Positions 25,264 through 34,129 of a stretch of 64,000 nt of DNA are shown here, one piece after another. The DNA lies in assembly GCA_017501345.1 (NCBI GenBank), contig JAFVXC010000022.1:1-64000 (forward strand), given 5' to 3'. The notes under the pieces are model-generated. The model did not search any database, was not told the DNA's origin, and saw nothing but the letters and a program-made list of their open reading frames with translations. Source of the DNA: Clostridia bacterium. Lineage in GTDB: Bacteria; Bacillota_A; Clostridia; Oscillospirales; CAG-272. Position numbers and translations under genes: made by a program. Numbering within the stretch: the first letter of the stretch is position 1; each line of letters starts with the position of its first letter.

Positions 25264-25292
25264 ATTATAGCACGGCAAAGAGACTTTGTCAA
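25264..25292 (-). promoter_or_regulatory. Promoter of the asrC-like/luxS/mtnN operon
   Basis: Minus-strand TTGACA, 17-bp spacer, TATAAT; its -35 box overlaps the end of wecB. Confidence 0.88.
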
Positions 25293-26416
25293 GCAGGTGA
25301 AGGGGCACCTTCTGCGAGAAAAGCCGCAATCTGTGCGGCGATCCGACCGCAGGCGTTCCCGTCTCCGTAGGGCATTCGGATGCGGGCAACCGTCTCGTAG
25401 TACGAGCTGTCCGTGAGAAGCCGCGCAGTCTCTCGGTAGATCCGTTCCTCGTCACTCCCACAAAGGATCGCACCGCCGAGCAGGACACCCTCGGGGCGCT
25501 CTGTCGATTCTCTCAGAATGATCACGGGCTTTCCGAGCGCAGGCGCCTCCTCCTGAATACCGCCCGAATCGGTCAGCACGACCGCACTTCGCGCCATAAT
25601 ATTGTGGCATTCGACCGTGCCGAGCGGCTCGGTGATGAATATACGGGGATGCCTCCCCGTTCCGAGCACCTCTCTTCCCGCCTCTCTGACGCTCGGATTT
25701 TTATGGATCGGGCATATCACGCGCACGTCGGGAAAATCCTCTGCGATCCGCAGCACGGCGCGAAAGATCCGCCTGATCGGTTCTCCGAAGTTTTCCCTGC
25801 GGTGACAGGTCAAAAAAAGGATACGTTTTCCTCCCGTCCCTTCGAGAAGCGGATGGGCAAAACTGTCGGAAACCGTTCTGCCAAGTGCATCGATCACGGT
25901 ATTCCCCGTTACAAAAATGCGATCCTCACGCTTTCCCATTGCGAGAAGATTCGCGCGTGCCGATTCGGTTGGTGCGAAATCACACTCCGAAAGCTGCGAG
26001 ATCAGTATACGATTCATTTCCTCGGGATAAGGAGTGGAGAGATCACCCGAACGGAGCCCCGCCTCAACATGCCCGACGGAGATCCCCGAAAGAAAGGCGG
26101 CAAGTGCCGATGCAGCCGCAGTCGCGGTGTCTCCGTGAACGAGCACGAGATCGGGCTTCAAGACCGAAAGAAGTGAACCGACCGACGAAAGGATCCGCGC
26201 ATACAGCATAGACAGGGATTGCTCCTTCGAAAACACGTCAAGGCGGAAATCGGGCTCGACCGAAAAGCATTTCAGCACGTCGTCGAGCATTTCGCGATGC
26301 TGTCCCGTCACACAAACGAGTGTTCGGATCGTCTCGTTTTCCTTCAGAATTTTGACAAGCGGACACATTTTGACCGCCTCAGGGCGGGTTCCAAAGATCA
26401 CGAATACGGTTTTCAT
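25289..26416 (-). CDS. wecB: UDP-N-acetylglucosamine 2-epimerase (non-hydrolysing)
   Basis: 375 residues. Interconverts UDP-GlcNAc and UDP-ManNAc for wall or capsule polysaccharide. The start VIFGTRPEAVKMCPL, then VCVTGQHREML, VHGDTATAAA, HVEAGLRSGD, a conserved TCHRRENFGEP, and the late DSGGIQEEAP are typical of the GT-B-fold epimerase. Length is standard. It ends inside the next operon's promoter and stands alone otherwise; no glycosyltransferase genes are adjacent. Confidence 0.94.
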   Translation of the reverse strand: MKTVFVIFGTRPEAVKMCPLVKILKENETIRTLVCVTGQHREMLDDVLKCFSVEPDFRLDVFSKEQSLSMLYARILSSVGSLLSVLKPDLVLVHGDTATAAASALAAFLSGISVGHVEAGLRSGDLSTPYPEEMNRILISQLSECDFAPTESARANLLAMGKREDRIFVTGNTVIDALGRTVSDSFAHPLLEGTGGKRILFLTCHRRENFGEPIRRIFRAVLRIAEDFPDVRVICPIHKNPSVREAGREVLGTGRHPRIFITEPLGTVECHNIMARSAVVLTDSGGIQEEAPALGKPVIILRESTERPEGVLLGGAILCGSDEERIYRETARLLTDSSYYETVARIRMPYGDGNACGRIAAQIAAFLAEGAPSPA

Positions 26417-26619
26417 AGCACACTCCCAAATAAAAATTCATATAACTCTATTCACTCGGGAAAGATGATATGAGAGATCGGTCAAAAAATATTTACATTA
26501 TTTACATAGGTTTTTCACCCAATAGCGGCGGACAGCAATTATAATAAAGGCAAAATATCAGTTTTTGTATCCTCCAAAGCAATACAAACAGAAACGACCC
26601 CACGGAAAGGAATTACTTT

Positions 26620-28077
26620 ATGAAGGATATTTCTCGCAATCTTACGATGCTCGTTGATTTTTACGAGCTTACGATGAGCAACGGCTATTTCCTCTCGGGA
26701 ATGAAGGACCAAATCGTCTATTTCGACGTATTTTTTCGCAAAAATCCCGACAAGGGAGGCTACGCGATCGTCGCAGGGCTTGAGCAGGTCGTAGAATATA
26801 TCAATAACCTCCGTTTTGACGAGGATGATATCGATTATCTCAGAAGCAAGAAGTGCTTCTCGGAGGAATTTCTCGACTACCTCCGCACCTTCCGCTTCAC
26901 GGGAGATATGTGGGCAGTTCCCGAGGGAACCGTCGTCTTTCCCGGTGAACCCCTTATTACGGTACGCGGCAAGGCGATCGAGGCGCAGTTCATTGAAACT
27001 TATCTCCTTCTGATGCTGAACCATCAATCCTTGATCGCGACGAAGGCATCCCGCATCGTCCGTGCCGCAAACGGCAGAGCGATCAGTGAATTCGGATCCC
27101 GCCGCGCACAGGGTGCGGATGCTGCGATCCTCGGAGCACGAGCCGCTTATATCGGCGGCTGCAGCGGAACCGCCTGCACGATCGCAGACGAGGTCTACGG
27201 CGTTCCCGCCTCGGGAACGATGGCACACGCCTGGGTACAGATGTTCGGCGACGAATACAAGGCCTTCCGCACCTACTGCGAGATCAATCCGCACGCGGTC
27301 ACCCTTCTCGTCGATACCTACAACGTTCTGAAAAGCGGAGTTCCGAATGCGATCCGTGCATTCAACGACGTTCTGAAGCCGCTCGGCATCAAGAAATGTG
27401 CGATCCGTCTCGACTCGGGAGACATTACCTATCTCTCACAGAAGGCACGCGAAATGCTTGACAACGCGGGATGGACCGAGTGTAAGATCGTCGCATCGAA
27501 CTCACTTGACGAATATATCATTCGCGATCTTGTGATGCAGGGTGCAAGGATCGATGCCTTCGGAGTCGGCGAACGCCTTATCACCGCGAAATCCGATCCT
27601 GTATTCGGTTGTGTCTACAAGGTATGTGCGATCGAGAATGAAAACGGCGAGATCGAGCCGCGTATCAAGCTCTCCGAAAACGTGCAGAAGATCACGACGC
27701 CGCACTTCAAAAAGGTCTATCGCATCTACGATAACGAGACCGCAAAGGCGGAGGCGGACCTCATCTGCGTTCACGACGAAACAGTTGACTACTCGAAGCC
27801 GATCGAGCTTTTCGATCCCGACTTCACGTGGAAGCGCCAAACCTATACCGATATTACGATCCGCGAGCTTCTCGTGCCTATCTACAAGGATGGTAAGCAG
27901 GTCTACGAGCTGCCCGAGATCGAGGAGATCCGCGCACACTGCGAGAGAGAGCTGAACTCAATGTGGAGCTCGGTGCTTCGCTTTGAGAATCCGCACAACT
28001 ACTACGTTGACCTTTCTGAAAAGCTTTGGACGATCAAGCACGATATGATCACGGGTCAGCGTAACGGAAAAAAATAA
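26620..28077 (+). CDS. pncB: Nicotinate phosphoribosyltransferase
   Basis: 485 residues. Makes nicotinate mononucleotide from nicotinate and PRPP in NAD salvage. NLTMLVDFYELTMSNGYF at the start, EFGSRRAQGADAAI, and the phosphate site (AIRLDSGDITYLS, then GVGERLITA) identify the type-II fold family. The ribosome site is GAAAGGA. A TATAAT at 26540-26545 may be the -10 element, but no good -35 precedes it. Terminated by a strong hairpin shared with the convergent GH127 gene. Confidence 0.95.
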   Translation: MKDISRNLTMLVDFYELTMSNGYFLSGMKDQIVYFDVFFRKNPDKGGYAIVAGLEQVVEYINNLRFDEDDIDYLRSKKCFSEEFLDYLRTFRFTGDMWAVPEGTVVFPGEPLITVRGKAIEAQFIETYLLLMLNHQSLIATKASRIVRAANGRAISEFGSRRAQGADAAILGARAAYIGGCSGTACTIADEVYGVPASGTMAHAWVQMFGDEYKAFRTYCEINPHAVTLLVDTYNVLKSGVPNAIRAFNDVLKPLGIKKCAIRLDSGDITYLSQKAREMLDNAGWTECKIVASNSLDEYIIRDLVMQGARIDAFGVGERLITAKSDPVFGCVYKVCAIENENGEIEPRIKLSENVQKITTPHFKKVYRIYDNETAKAEADLICVHDETVDYSKPIELFDPDFTWKRQTYTDITIRELLVPIYKDGKQVYELPEIEEIRAHCERELNSMWSSVLRFENPHNYYVDLSEKLWTIKHDMITGQRNGKK

Positions 28078-28085
28078 ACACAAAA

Positions 28086-28120
28086 GGGGCTGTCTCACTG
28101 AGGTGAGACAGCCCCTTCTG
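28086..28120. terminator. Bidirectional terminator between pncB and GH127 (repeat-family hairpin)
   Basis: 13-bp stem GGGGCTGTCTCAC / GTGAGACAGCCCC with a TGAG loop, A4 before and TTCTG after. Nearly the same hairpin recurs at 51613-51648 and, degenerate, at 30877-30915. Confidence 0.85.
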
Positions 28121-28130
28121 CAGTCTATGC

Positions 28131-29951
28131 TTACTTCTCGAGCATCCAGACTGTCATTTCGCTCTCGCCTCTGTTTGCAAAGGCGTAGTACGGAATAAGC
28201 GTGAGATCGATCGGAAGGAGCTCCTCTGAGACATCATCATAGAGCTCGTCGCAGTCGGGCGTCGTATAACCCGTCGTCTTGATGCGCGGGAGGATAAAGT
28301 CACTCTCCCCAAGCGTGAAGCTTCCCTTTCTGTCGATGCGGATTGCCGCAAGATCCTCGCCGTTATCGACGGCCTCGGCACAGTAAACCACAGGGCCTCT
28401 CATCACCGCCACCTTACCTGCACTTGCGTGGATACGCTTATTCGGGCGGACGGTATAAACGGGCATTGCGAATTCGATCTCGATCTCCTGCACCGAGGGT
28501 GCAAATACGGCGTAGCCTTCCTTCTCGGTATAAGGCACACTCGCACCAAAGCTCTTGCACCAAAACGGAATGCGGACGGCGATCTGTCTGCCACCGCTCT
28601 CACAGCTGATCTGAACCTTTCCGTTTGCGGGGTAAGCGGTCTTTTGCACAATCTTCATTCCCTCGCACTCGGTCGTGCTGTCGAGGAACTGCTGGACGTA
28701 AAGTGTCTCATCGTCATACGTGTACGCGTAATCCGCGATCGAGGGGATGAATCTCACGATATTGGGGGGACAGCAGGAGCAGGAAAAGACCTCCTTTCTC
28801 TGTGTGATCGGATACCGTTCCTTTTTGATCGTCGAATGGTTTACGTTATTGAAGGCGGGCTCGATCTCGAGCGGATTTTCGTAGAAGAAGGATTTTCCAT
28901 CCATCGAGGTTCCTGAAAGGAAGCCGTTATAGAGCACACGCTCGATGATGTCCGCATATTTTTTGTCGGTACTTATAAGCTGCATTCTTGATGCAAAATA
29001 GACGAGTGCAATCGCCGCACAGGTCTCCGTATAGGCTCCTCTCGGGGGCAGATCATAGTCTGCAGTAAACGCCTCGCCGAGATGAGTCGAACCGACACCG
29101 CCCGTGACGTACATTCTTTTCGTCGTCGCGTTATCGAACATTCTTTCACACGCCCGAAGAAGCTCACGGTCATCGCGAAGACGTGCAACGTCAGCGGCAC
29201 CTGATGCGAGATAGAGCGCACGAACCGCGTGGCCATCAATGGTATTTCTGTCGCGAAGGAGCATTTCGTCCTGATTATAGATCTCGTTTCCGCATGAAGC
29301 AGAACTACTCGCCTCCTCTTTACGATTCTTACCGTGCTCGTCGATGAAGAATTCCGCAAGGGTGAGGTATTTCCCTTCTCCCGTTACCTCATAGAGCTTG
29401 ACAAGCGCGAGCTCGAGCTCGGGGTGTCCCGGTGTTACAAAAGCGGCGCTCTGTTCAACGCGGAATACTTTGTCAATCAGATCGGCAAAGCGGCACATCG
29501 CGTCGAGGAATCTCCGCTCACCCGTCACCTTATAATATGCGATCGCCGCCTCGATCAGGTGTCCCGCACAGTAAAGCTCGTGGTCAGAACGAAGCTGAAA
29601 GCGCATATCCTGACGCGTGACGAGGAAGTGACTGTTGAAATAGCCCGTCTCGTCCATATTTCTGCAAATGTCATCGATCGCCTCCTCCGCAATTGCGCGA
29701 AGCTCGGGCTCTTCCCCCTTCTCAAGTAGGTATGCGACACCCTCAATCCATTTCGCTACATCCGAGTCGAAAAAAATATGAGGTGGCTTCCCCGGATCTC
29801 CCTCCTTCCAGGTGCACTTGAGGCCGCTAAAGCGACCCGTGTCCTTGAATCTGTTATAAACAGCCATCGCTGTGACGTTTCTGACCATATCCTGCTTGAT
29901 CTTCCAGAAGCCGCCCGTGACAGTCGTATTTCTAAAGCTGATGTTTTTCAT
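28131..29951 (-). CDS. Glycoside hydrolase family 127 (beta-L-arabinofuranosidase-type)
   Basis: 606 residues, no signal peptide, so probably cytoplasmic. The (alpha/alpha)6-barrel family removes beta-L-arabinofuranosyl units. The metal/catalytic residues known for HypBA1 are recognisable: YTETCAAIAL holds the Glu-x-Cys pair and FSCSCCPPNIVR holds the paired cysteines, one of which is the nucleophile. N-terminal FWKIKQDMVRNVT and GYFNSHF are typical. The ribosome site is AGGAGG. It is divergent from an AraC regulator, with direct repeats between them that probably control it. Its substrate would be plant arabinogalactan or extensin oligosaccharides (inference). Confidence 0.88.
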   Translation of the reverse strand: MKNISFRNTTVTGGFWKIKQDMVRNVTAMAVYNRFKDTGRFSGLKCTWKEGDPGKPPHIFFDSDVAKWIEGVAYLLEKGEEPELRAIAEEAIDDICRNMDETGYFNSHFLVTRQDMRFQLRSDHELYCAGHLIEAAIAYYKVTGERRFLDAMCRFADLIDKVFRVEQSAAFVTPGHPELELALVKLYEVTGEGKYLTLAEFFIDEHGKNRKEEASSSASCGNEIYNQDEMLLRDRNTIDGHAVRALYLASGAADVARLRDDRELLRACERMFDNATTKRMYVTGGVGSTHLGEAFTADYDLPPRGAYTETCAAIALVYFASRMQLISTDKKYADIIERVLYNGFLSGTSMDGKSFFYENPLEIEPAFNNVNHSTIKKERYPITQRKEVFSCSCCPPNIVRFIPSIADYAYTYDDETLYVQQFLDSTTECEGMKIVQKTAYPANGKVQISCESGGRQIAVRIPFWCKSFGASVPYTEKEGYAVFAPSVQEIEIEFAMPVYTVRPNKRIHASAGKVAVMRGPVVYCAEAVDNGEDLAAIRIDRKGSFTLGESDFILPRIKTTGYTTPDCDELYDDVSEELLPIDLTLIPYYAFANRGESEMTVWMLEK

Positions 29952-29980
29952 TCAGACCTCCTGTTCGGATTAATGTATTC

Positions 29981-30010
29981 ATTTTATCACACAAGAAGCG
30001 ACTTTCACAA
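29981..30010 (-). promoter_or_regulatory. Probable promoter of GH127
   Basis: Minus-strand TTGTGA (30005-30010), 18-bp spacer, TAAAAT (29981-29986). The -35 is weak and touches the operator-like repeat at 30011, as in activator-dependent promoters. Confidence 0.55.
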
Positions 30011-30043
30011 TGCAAATATCACAAAGCATATTGCAAATATCAC
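30011..30043 (+). promoter_or_regulatory. Candidate AraC-type operator: two 12-bp direct repeats 21 bp apart
   Basis: TGCAAATATCAC occurs at 30011-30022 and 30032-30043, exactly 21 bp (two helical turns) apart. One copy abuts the GH127 -35 box; the other overlaps the -35 box of the araC-type gene. That fits activation of GH127 and autorepression. Confidence 0.7.
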
Positions 30044-30059
30044 TTTTATGGTATATAAT
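30031..30059 (+). promoter_or_regulatory. Promoter of the AraC-type regulator gene
   Basis: TTGCAA, 17-bp spacer, TATAAT, about 18 bp before the ATG at 30078, so the leader is short. Confidence 0.8.
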
Positions 30060-30077
30060 AGATGCGGGGGTGATCAT

Positions 30078-30845
30078 ATGCTTGGAATTGATCTTGACAG
30101 ACCGATCTTTTTTTCTCACGCATCAATGCGGTATTTTGAAGCGGGTGAGCATCACGTGACGCGCCTTTGCGGGGATGACGTTTTTCTTCTGGTCTTAGAC
30201 GGAGTTTTGCGCTTTACCGAGGATGGTGTCGCATACGAGATCGGTCGTGGACAGTATCACATTCAACGTCATAACAGTCATCAATCAGGCCCTATAGCGA
30301 GCGATGAGCCGAAATATCTTTACGTTCACTTCCACTGTGAATGGGGCGAGGGGGATCACTTTCTTCCCCGCAACGGCGAATTTGATATAGAGTCCCTTCA
30401 AGAAAGGATGGAACGGCTCGACCGACTCTCCCATGCGCATCGTACGCTTACTGAGAAAAGCGGATGCTTTTTCGATATTCTTTCGACGATATATGCAAAA
30501 AACGCGCGTGCGGAAACAGTTGCCGCGCGGATAAAGGAATACATCAGATCCGTCTACAAGAGCGAAGTAAAGCTTGAAGAGATCGCCGAGCATCTTCATT
30601 TCAGCAAAAATCACGTTATTAATATCTTCGAGAGAGAGTATGGGGTCACGCCTTTCGAGTATCTTTCGGAGGTACGGATACGAGAAGCCAAATGGATGCT
30701 CGAGGCAACCTCTCAAAGCACCGAGGATATTGCCTTCGAGTGCGGATACAGCACCTATTCGAATTTTTACAGACAATTTAAGAAAACAACGGGGCTCTCC
30801 CCAAGCGAATGGCGAAAAAGAACAAGGATCACGCCATCGGTTTAG
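30078..30845 (+). CDS. AraC-family transcriptional regulator
   Basis: 255 residues. An N-terminal cupin-like sensor domain (about 1-130: HVTRLCGDDVFLLVLDGVL, HIQRHNSHQSGP) is joined to a C-terminal double helix-turn-helix (about 155-250: KLEEIAEHLHFSKNHVINIF, then DIAFECGYSTYSNFYRQFKK). The start at 30078 follows GGGGGTGAT; the frame upstream runs through the divergent gene. Its location opposite GH127 with 21-bp-spaced repeats between them suggests it activates that glycosidase in response to an arabinose-type sugar (inference). Confidence 0.88.
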   Translation: MLGIDLDRPIFFSHASMRYFEAGEHHVTRLCGDDVFLLVLDGVLRFTEDGVAYEIGRGQYHIQRHNSHQSGPIASDEPKYLYVHFHCEWGEGDHFLPRNGEFDIESLQERMERLDRLSHAHRTLTEKSGCFFDILSTIYAKNARAETVAARIKEYIRSVYKSEVKLEEIAEHLHFSKNHVINIFEREYGVTPFEYLSEVRIREAKWMLEATSQSTEDIAFECGYSTYSNFYRQFKKTTGLSPSEWRKRTRITPSV

Positions 30846-30876
30846 TCGAAAGAAGCGTAGGCTGGTCATCAACCTC

Positions 30877-30915
30877 AAAAAGAGGCCATCCCACCTGAAT
30901 GAGACAGCCTCTTTT
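30877..30915. terminator. Terminator downstream of the AraC-type gene
   Basis: AAAAGAGGC pairs with GCCTCTTTT around an imperfect centre (ATCCCACCTGAATGAGACA). It looks like a decayed copy of the GGCTGTCTCAC hairpin family seen at 28086 and 51613. Confidence 0.7.
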
Positions 30916-30922
30916 CTTTGTT

Positions 30923-31696
30923 TTACGACGCACTCTCCGCACCGCTCGGCGCATCGAATTCCGCGATCATACGGAATACCTCTTTCATCTTTTCGTAAGC
31001 ATTTTTATCACTCGTGTTTCCGAAAACATAAGGCTTCAGGAAGCACACAACGGTTTCTGCGGGAAGCTTCTGTAAAACGCCGTAATATGCGTAAAGCCCG
31101 GTCTCCCCAAGCACGACGCCATATCCGTTTTCGTCAACCGAGGGTGGCATCGTCTCAAAGATCTCACGCATCGGAGTGAGACGATCGTTTTTTCGAAGCT
31201 CCTCGTAAAGCCAGGGATCAAGTAAGAGAACGGCGGTATCTCCCGTCATAATATACTCGTACAGCGCCTCGTAATTTTCCGAATTCATCTCGGAATTCAC
31301 GAAATTCTGCTCGCTCTCCGCGTTCGTTTCAGCGCGGATCGATTCGATCTGCCCCTTTGAGTAAACGACGTACTGTGTAAGTCCGATCAGAGCTCCATCG
31401 TCCCCCATTCTTGTTTCGTAGAGCACCGACAAGAGATTCTCGATCTCGGTGAGCTCCGCTCCCGACAAATAGACAGGGCCCGAATAAACCGTCATAACGT
31501 CGCTTTTACGCCTTCCGAAAAGCGGAATTACGGTCACGAGCACGGCAAGCAGGAGTGCGATTGCCGCGATCACCTTTCCCTTGTGGTGAAACCAAAAGGA
31601 ATCGAGTCTTTCGAGAAAGGGGCTCTCCACCCTCACCCCACGATCGCCGTATTTCCCGTCACGCTCTGCCTTATCCTTGTTTTCCAAATCCGACAT
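30923..31696 (-). CDS. Single-pass membrane protein with extracytoplasmic domain, unknown
   Basis: 257 residues. A charged cytoplasmic N-terminus of about 40 residues, one membrane helix (VIAAIALLLAVLVTVIPLF, about 42-60), then about 195 residues outside the membrane. The outer domain is acidic and contains GALIGLTQYVVYSK, TGDTAVLLLDPWLYEEL and ETGLYAYYGVL; the pattern faintly recalls periplasmic substrate-binding domains, which is not enough for a call. It is the last of ctpA, greA, this gene on the minus strand, 63 bp after greA. Confidence 0.6.
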   Translation of the reverse strand: MSDLENKDKAERDGKYGDRGVRVESPFLERLDSFWFHHKGKVIAAIALLLAVLVTVIPLFGRRKSDVMTVYSGPVYLSGAELTEIENLLSVLYETRMGDDGALIGLTQYVVYSKGQIESIRAETNAESEQNFVNSEMNSENYEALYEYIMTGDTAVLLLDPWLYEELRKNDRLTPMREIFETMPPSVDENGYGVVLGETGLYAYYGVLQKLPAETVVCFLKPYVFGNTSDKNAYEKMKEVFRMIAEFDAPSGAESAS

Positions 31697-31759
31697 ATCT
31701 TCCTCTTTCTAAGTAAAAGGGACGCCCCGCAAGGATCTGTGAGCCGCCCCTTCTTTGTC

Positions 31760-32242
31760 TTATTTCTGCGCGCGAGAAACCTCGAGCACCTTCAATTCGA
31801 TCGTACCGCCGGGTGCAACCACGGTGACAACGTCGCCCGCCTGTTTTCCGATCAGTGCTCTTCCGATCGGAGAAAGATCGGAGATCTTGCCCTCCATCGG
31901 ATTTGCCTCGTTCGACCCGACGATCGTGTAAACGACCTCCTCGTCGAATTCCTTGTCGTACGCCTTTACGTACGAGCCAAGGCTGATCACAGATGCGTCA
32001 AGCTTTGCCTCGTCGACGATGATGGCGTTCTCCATCATCTCCTTCAGCTCTGCAATGCGAGCCTCGGTCTTTGCCTGCTCGTTGCGTGCCTCGTCGTACT
32101 CCGAGTTCTCCGAAAGGTCTCCGAACGAGCGTGCCTCGTCGATCGCGTGTCTGACCTGCTCCCTCTTTTCGGTTGTGAGGAACTTGTACTCCTTGACAAG
32201 CTCGTCATAGCCCTCCTGGGTGTACATCATTTTCTGTGCCAT
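31760..32242 (-). CDS. greA: Transcription elongation factor GreA
   Basis: 160 residues. Rescues backtracked RNA polymerase by promoting cleavage of the RNA 3' end. The coiled-coil N-domain has YTQEGYDELVKEYKFL and the tip acidic motif GDLSENSEYDEARNEQ; the C-domain ends with SPIGRALIGKQAGDVVTV and a strand closing the protein. The site AAGGAG precedes the ATG. Between ctpA and a membrane protein gene on the minus strand. Confidence 0.96.
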   Translation of the reverse strand: MAQKMMYTQEGYDELVKEYKFLTTEKREQVRHAIDEARSFGDLSENSEYDEARNEQAKTEARIAELKEMMENAIIVDEAKLDASVISLGSYVKAYDKEFDEEVVYTIVGSNEANPMEGKISDLSPIGRALIGKQAGDVVTVVAPGGTIELKVLEVSRAQK

Positions 32243-32305
32243 AGTAAAAATCTCCTTGTCTCAGACTTCGCATTTTCGCGAAGCTTATATTCTTTTTCAG
32301 TGATT

Positions 32306-33874
32306 TCAGGATGCGCTCGAGCCGTTAAGCTCGGAAAGTGCTCTCTGAAGCTGAGCGTCATCCGCTTCCGAAAGCTTGTAAATGTTAGTCAATGCCGCCT
32401 CTTCGGAAAGCTCGACGTAAGCGTCGGGAACGATCCCAATGCCGTCGTAGCCCTCACCGCAGGGCGGGAAATAGTGCCGCGTGGTCAATTTGATCGCGCC
32501 CTCGTATCCCCAGTAAGAAAGCGGATACATCGACTGCATACTGCCCTTACCGTAGGTCGTCACACCGACGATCGTTGCAAGCTCATAATCGCGGAGCGCG
32601 GCAGTAAAGAGCTCTGCTGCAGACGCCGTATTCTGATTCGTCAGAACGACCATATCGTAATCACGATATTTACCGATATCGGATTTTTTGATGCTGCAGC
32701 CTGCATAGTCTCCGCTGTATTTGACAGCTTTGACGAAGGTTTCCTCCTTATTGCCCTCACGGTCGACCGCACTGATGATGAGATCATCCTCCTGAAGGAA
32801 GAAGGAAAGCACAGCACAGATCGACTTCAGGTCACCGCCCGGGTTATTCCGTACGTCGAAGACAAAGCGGTTGATTCCCTTTTTGATAAGATCATCCATC
32901 GCCTTCTCGAGCTGCTCGGGGGTGGTCAGATCAAACTGAAGGATCCGAACGACTCCGACTGTGGAGTCGGTCTCGGAGATCTTATATTCCACCGACTGCA
33001 TCGTGTATTCGTCGCGCGTGATGCAGAACTCGAGCTCCTCATACGTGCCGTCACTTTTCGGACGGAGCACCGTAAATTCGGCAAGCGAGCCCTTTTCACC
33101 GCGCATACGGTTCAGTGCCTCGGTATATCCGATGCTCTGCACGAGCTCACGCTCATCCCCGACGCCGACGTAAAGGATGAGATCCCCGGGCATCACACCT
33201 GCAAGGATCGCGGGAGAATTCGGGAATGTCGCAACGATCTCCATCGCGGTATAATCAACTCCGCTGACCTTAACGGGCGATTGGATCACGCTAATCCCAA
33301 TGCCAACGCCCTCACCGCTTCGGTCCGCGAGCATCGCCTCGTACTCCTCTGCCGTATAATACTCGGCGTAAAGGTCGCCCGATGCCGCGACGTACGCCTT
33401 CAGAACCGCCGAAAGGAAATCGGCATCACTCAGGTCGTTATACGAATAGGCCTTGAAAAACTGATCGAGGAACGCAAGAGAGGAAAAATCCTCAAGCTCG
33501 CCCGAGCCTTCTCCCGTTCCGAGCCCACCGCCGAGTGCTCCCAAATCCTCAAAGCTCTGAAGATAACCGAGGCGATAGGTCGCCGAGGCGATCGCGGCAG
33601 CGAACATACTGCACACAAGAACGACTGCGAGGAGAGATGCCACAAAGGCAAAGAGCGAAATGCTCCTGTTCTTTTTCGGTGCTTTTTCCTCGGAGGTGTG
33701 CCGGATCGCTTCGAATTCCTCCTCCGAAAAAATGTTAAACCCCGGATCCTTACCGCAGTCGGTCGCGCTTTGTGCGCTGTCCGTGCCATCGGCTTTTGCG
33801 GCAGTTTCCTTAGAAGGATCGTCAGAGGCCTCGAGGTCATTTGCTATAGAAGTCTTGTTTTCGTTTTCTTCCAC
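32306..33874 (-). CDS. C-terminal processing protease, S41 family
   Basis: 522 residues. A 75-residue acidic cytoplasmic N-terminus, one membrane helix (ISLFAFVASLLAVVLVCSMF, about 72-95), a PDZ domain (GEGVGIGISV, then NSPAILAGVMPGDLILYV), and a C-terminal protease domain (RNNPGGDLKSICAVLSFF). The catalytic serine is in NQNTASAAELFTAAL and the lysine in VGVTTYGKGSMQS. It acts outside the membrane on secreted or wall-associated proteins. The start is GTG, with GAGG 10 nt before. First gene of the ctpA-greA run behind a consensus promoter. Confidence 0.92.
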   Translation of the reverse strand: MEENENKTSIANDLEASDDPSKETAAKADGTDSAQSATDCGKDPGFNIFSEEEFEAIRHTSEEKAPKKNRSISLFAFVASLLAVVLVCSMFAAAIASATYRLGYLQSFEDLGALGGGLGTGEGSGELEDFSSLAFLDQFFKAYSYNDLSDADFLSAVLKAYVAASGDLYAEYYTAEEYEAMLADRSGEGVGIGISVIQSPVKVSGVDYTAMEIVATFPNSPAILAGVMPGDLILYVGVGDERELVQSIGYTEALNRMRGEKGSLAEFTVLRPKSDGTYEELEFCITRDEYTMQSVEYKISETDSTVGVVRILQFDLTTPEQLEKAMDDLIKKGINRFVFDVRNNPGGDLKSICAVLSFFLQEDDLIISAVDREGNKEETFVKAVKYSGDYAGCSIKKSDIGKYRDYDMVVLTNQNTASAAELFTAALRDYELATIVGVTTYGKGSMQSMYPLSYWGYEGAIKLTTRHYFPPCGEGYDGIGIVPDAYVELSEEAALTNIYKLSEADDAQLQRALSELNGSSAS

Positions 33875-34029
33875 GCTTATCAGTCCTCACTTTCCGGTGC
33901 CATCCTGCCGTGCTCGGCAGAGAGGATACACGCAAATTTACAAACGAGGAGCGAAACGCACGGTATTCTCCGCGGCAGGCTCTCCCACCGCACGAAAACG
34001 TGCATTCCGCTCTTTATTTTCAGTTCATT

Positions 34030-34058
34030 ATTATACCATACGGCAGAGGCTTTGTCAA
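34030..34058 (-). promoter_or_regulatory. Promoter of the ctpA-type protease operon
   Basis: Minus-strand TTGACA, 17-bp spacer ending in ATGG, TATAAT. The leader of about 150 nt to the GTG contains no recognised element. Confidence 0.88.
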
Positions 34059-34129
34059 GCACCGTGTGTGAAAAAGCGGTGACCGTTATGGGTTTCTTTC
34101 CGGATATTTCAGAGATCCCCGTGAGCCGT

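Noticed and set aside
26515..26545. Promoter for pncB
   Set aside because: TATAAT is present at 26540 but no acceptable -35 is found at 16-18 bp; noted in the gene entry only.
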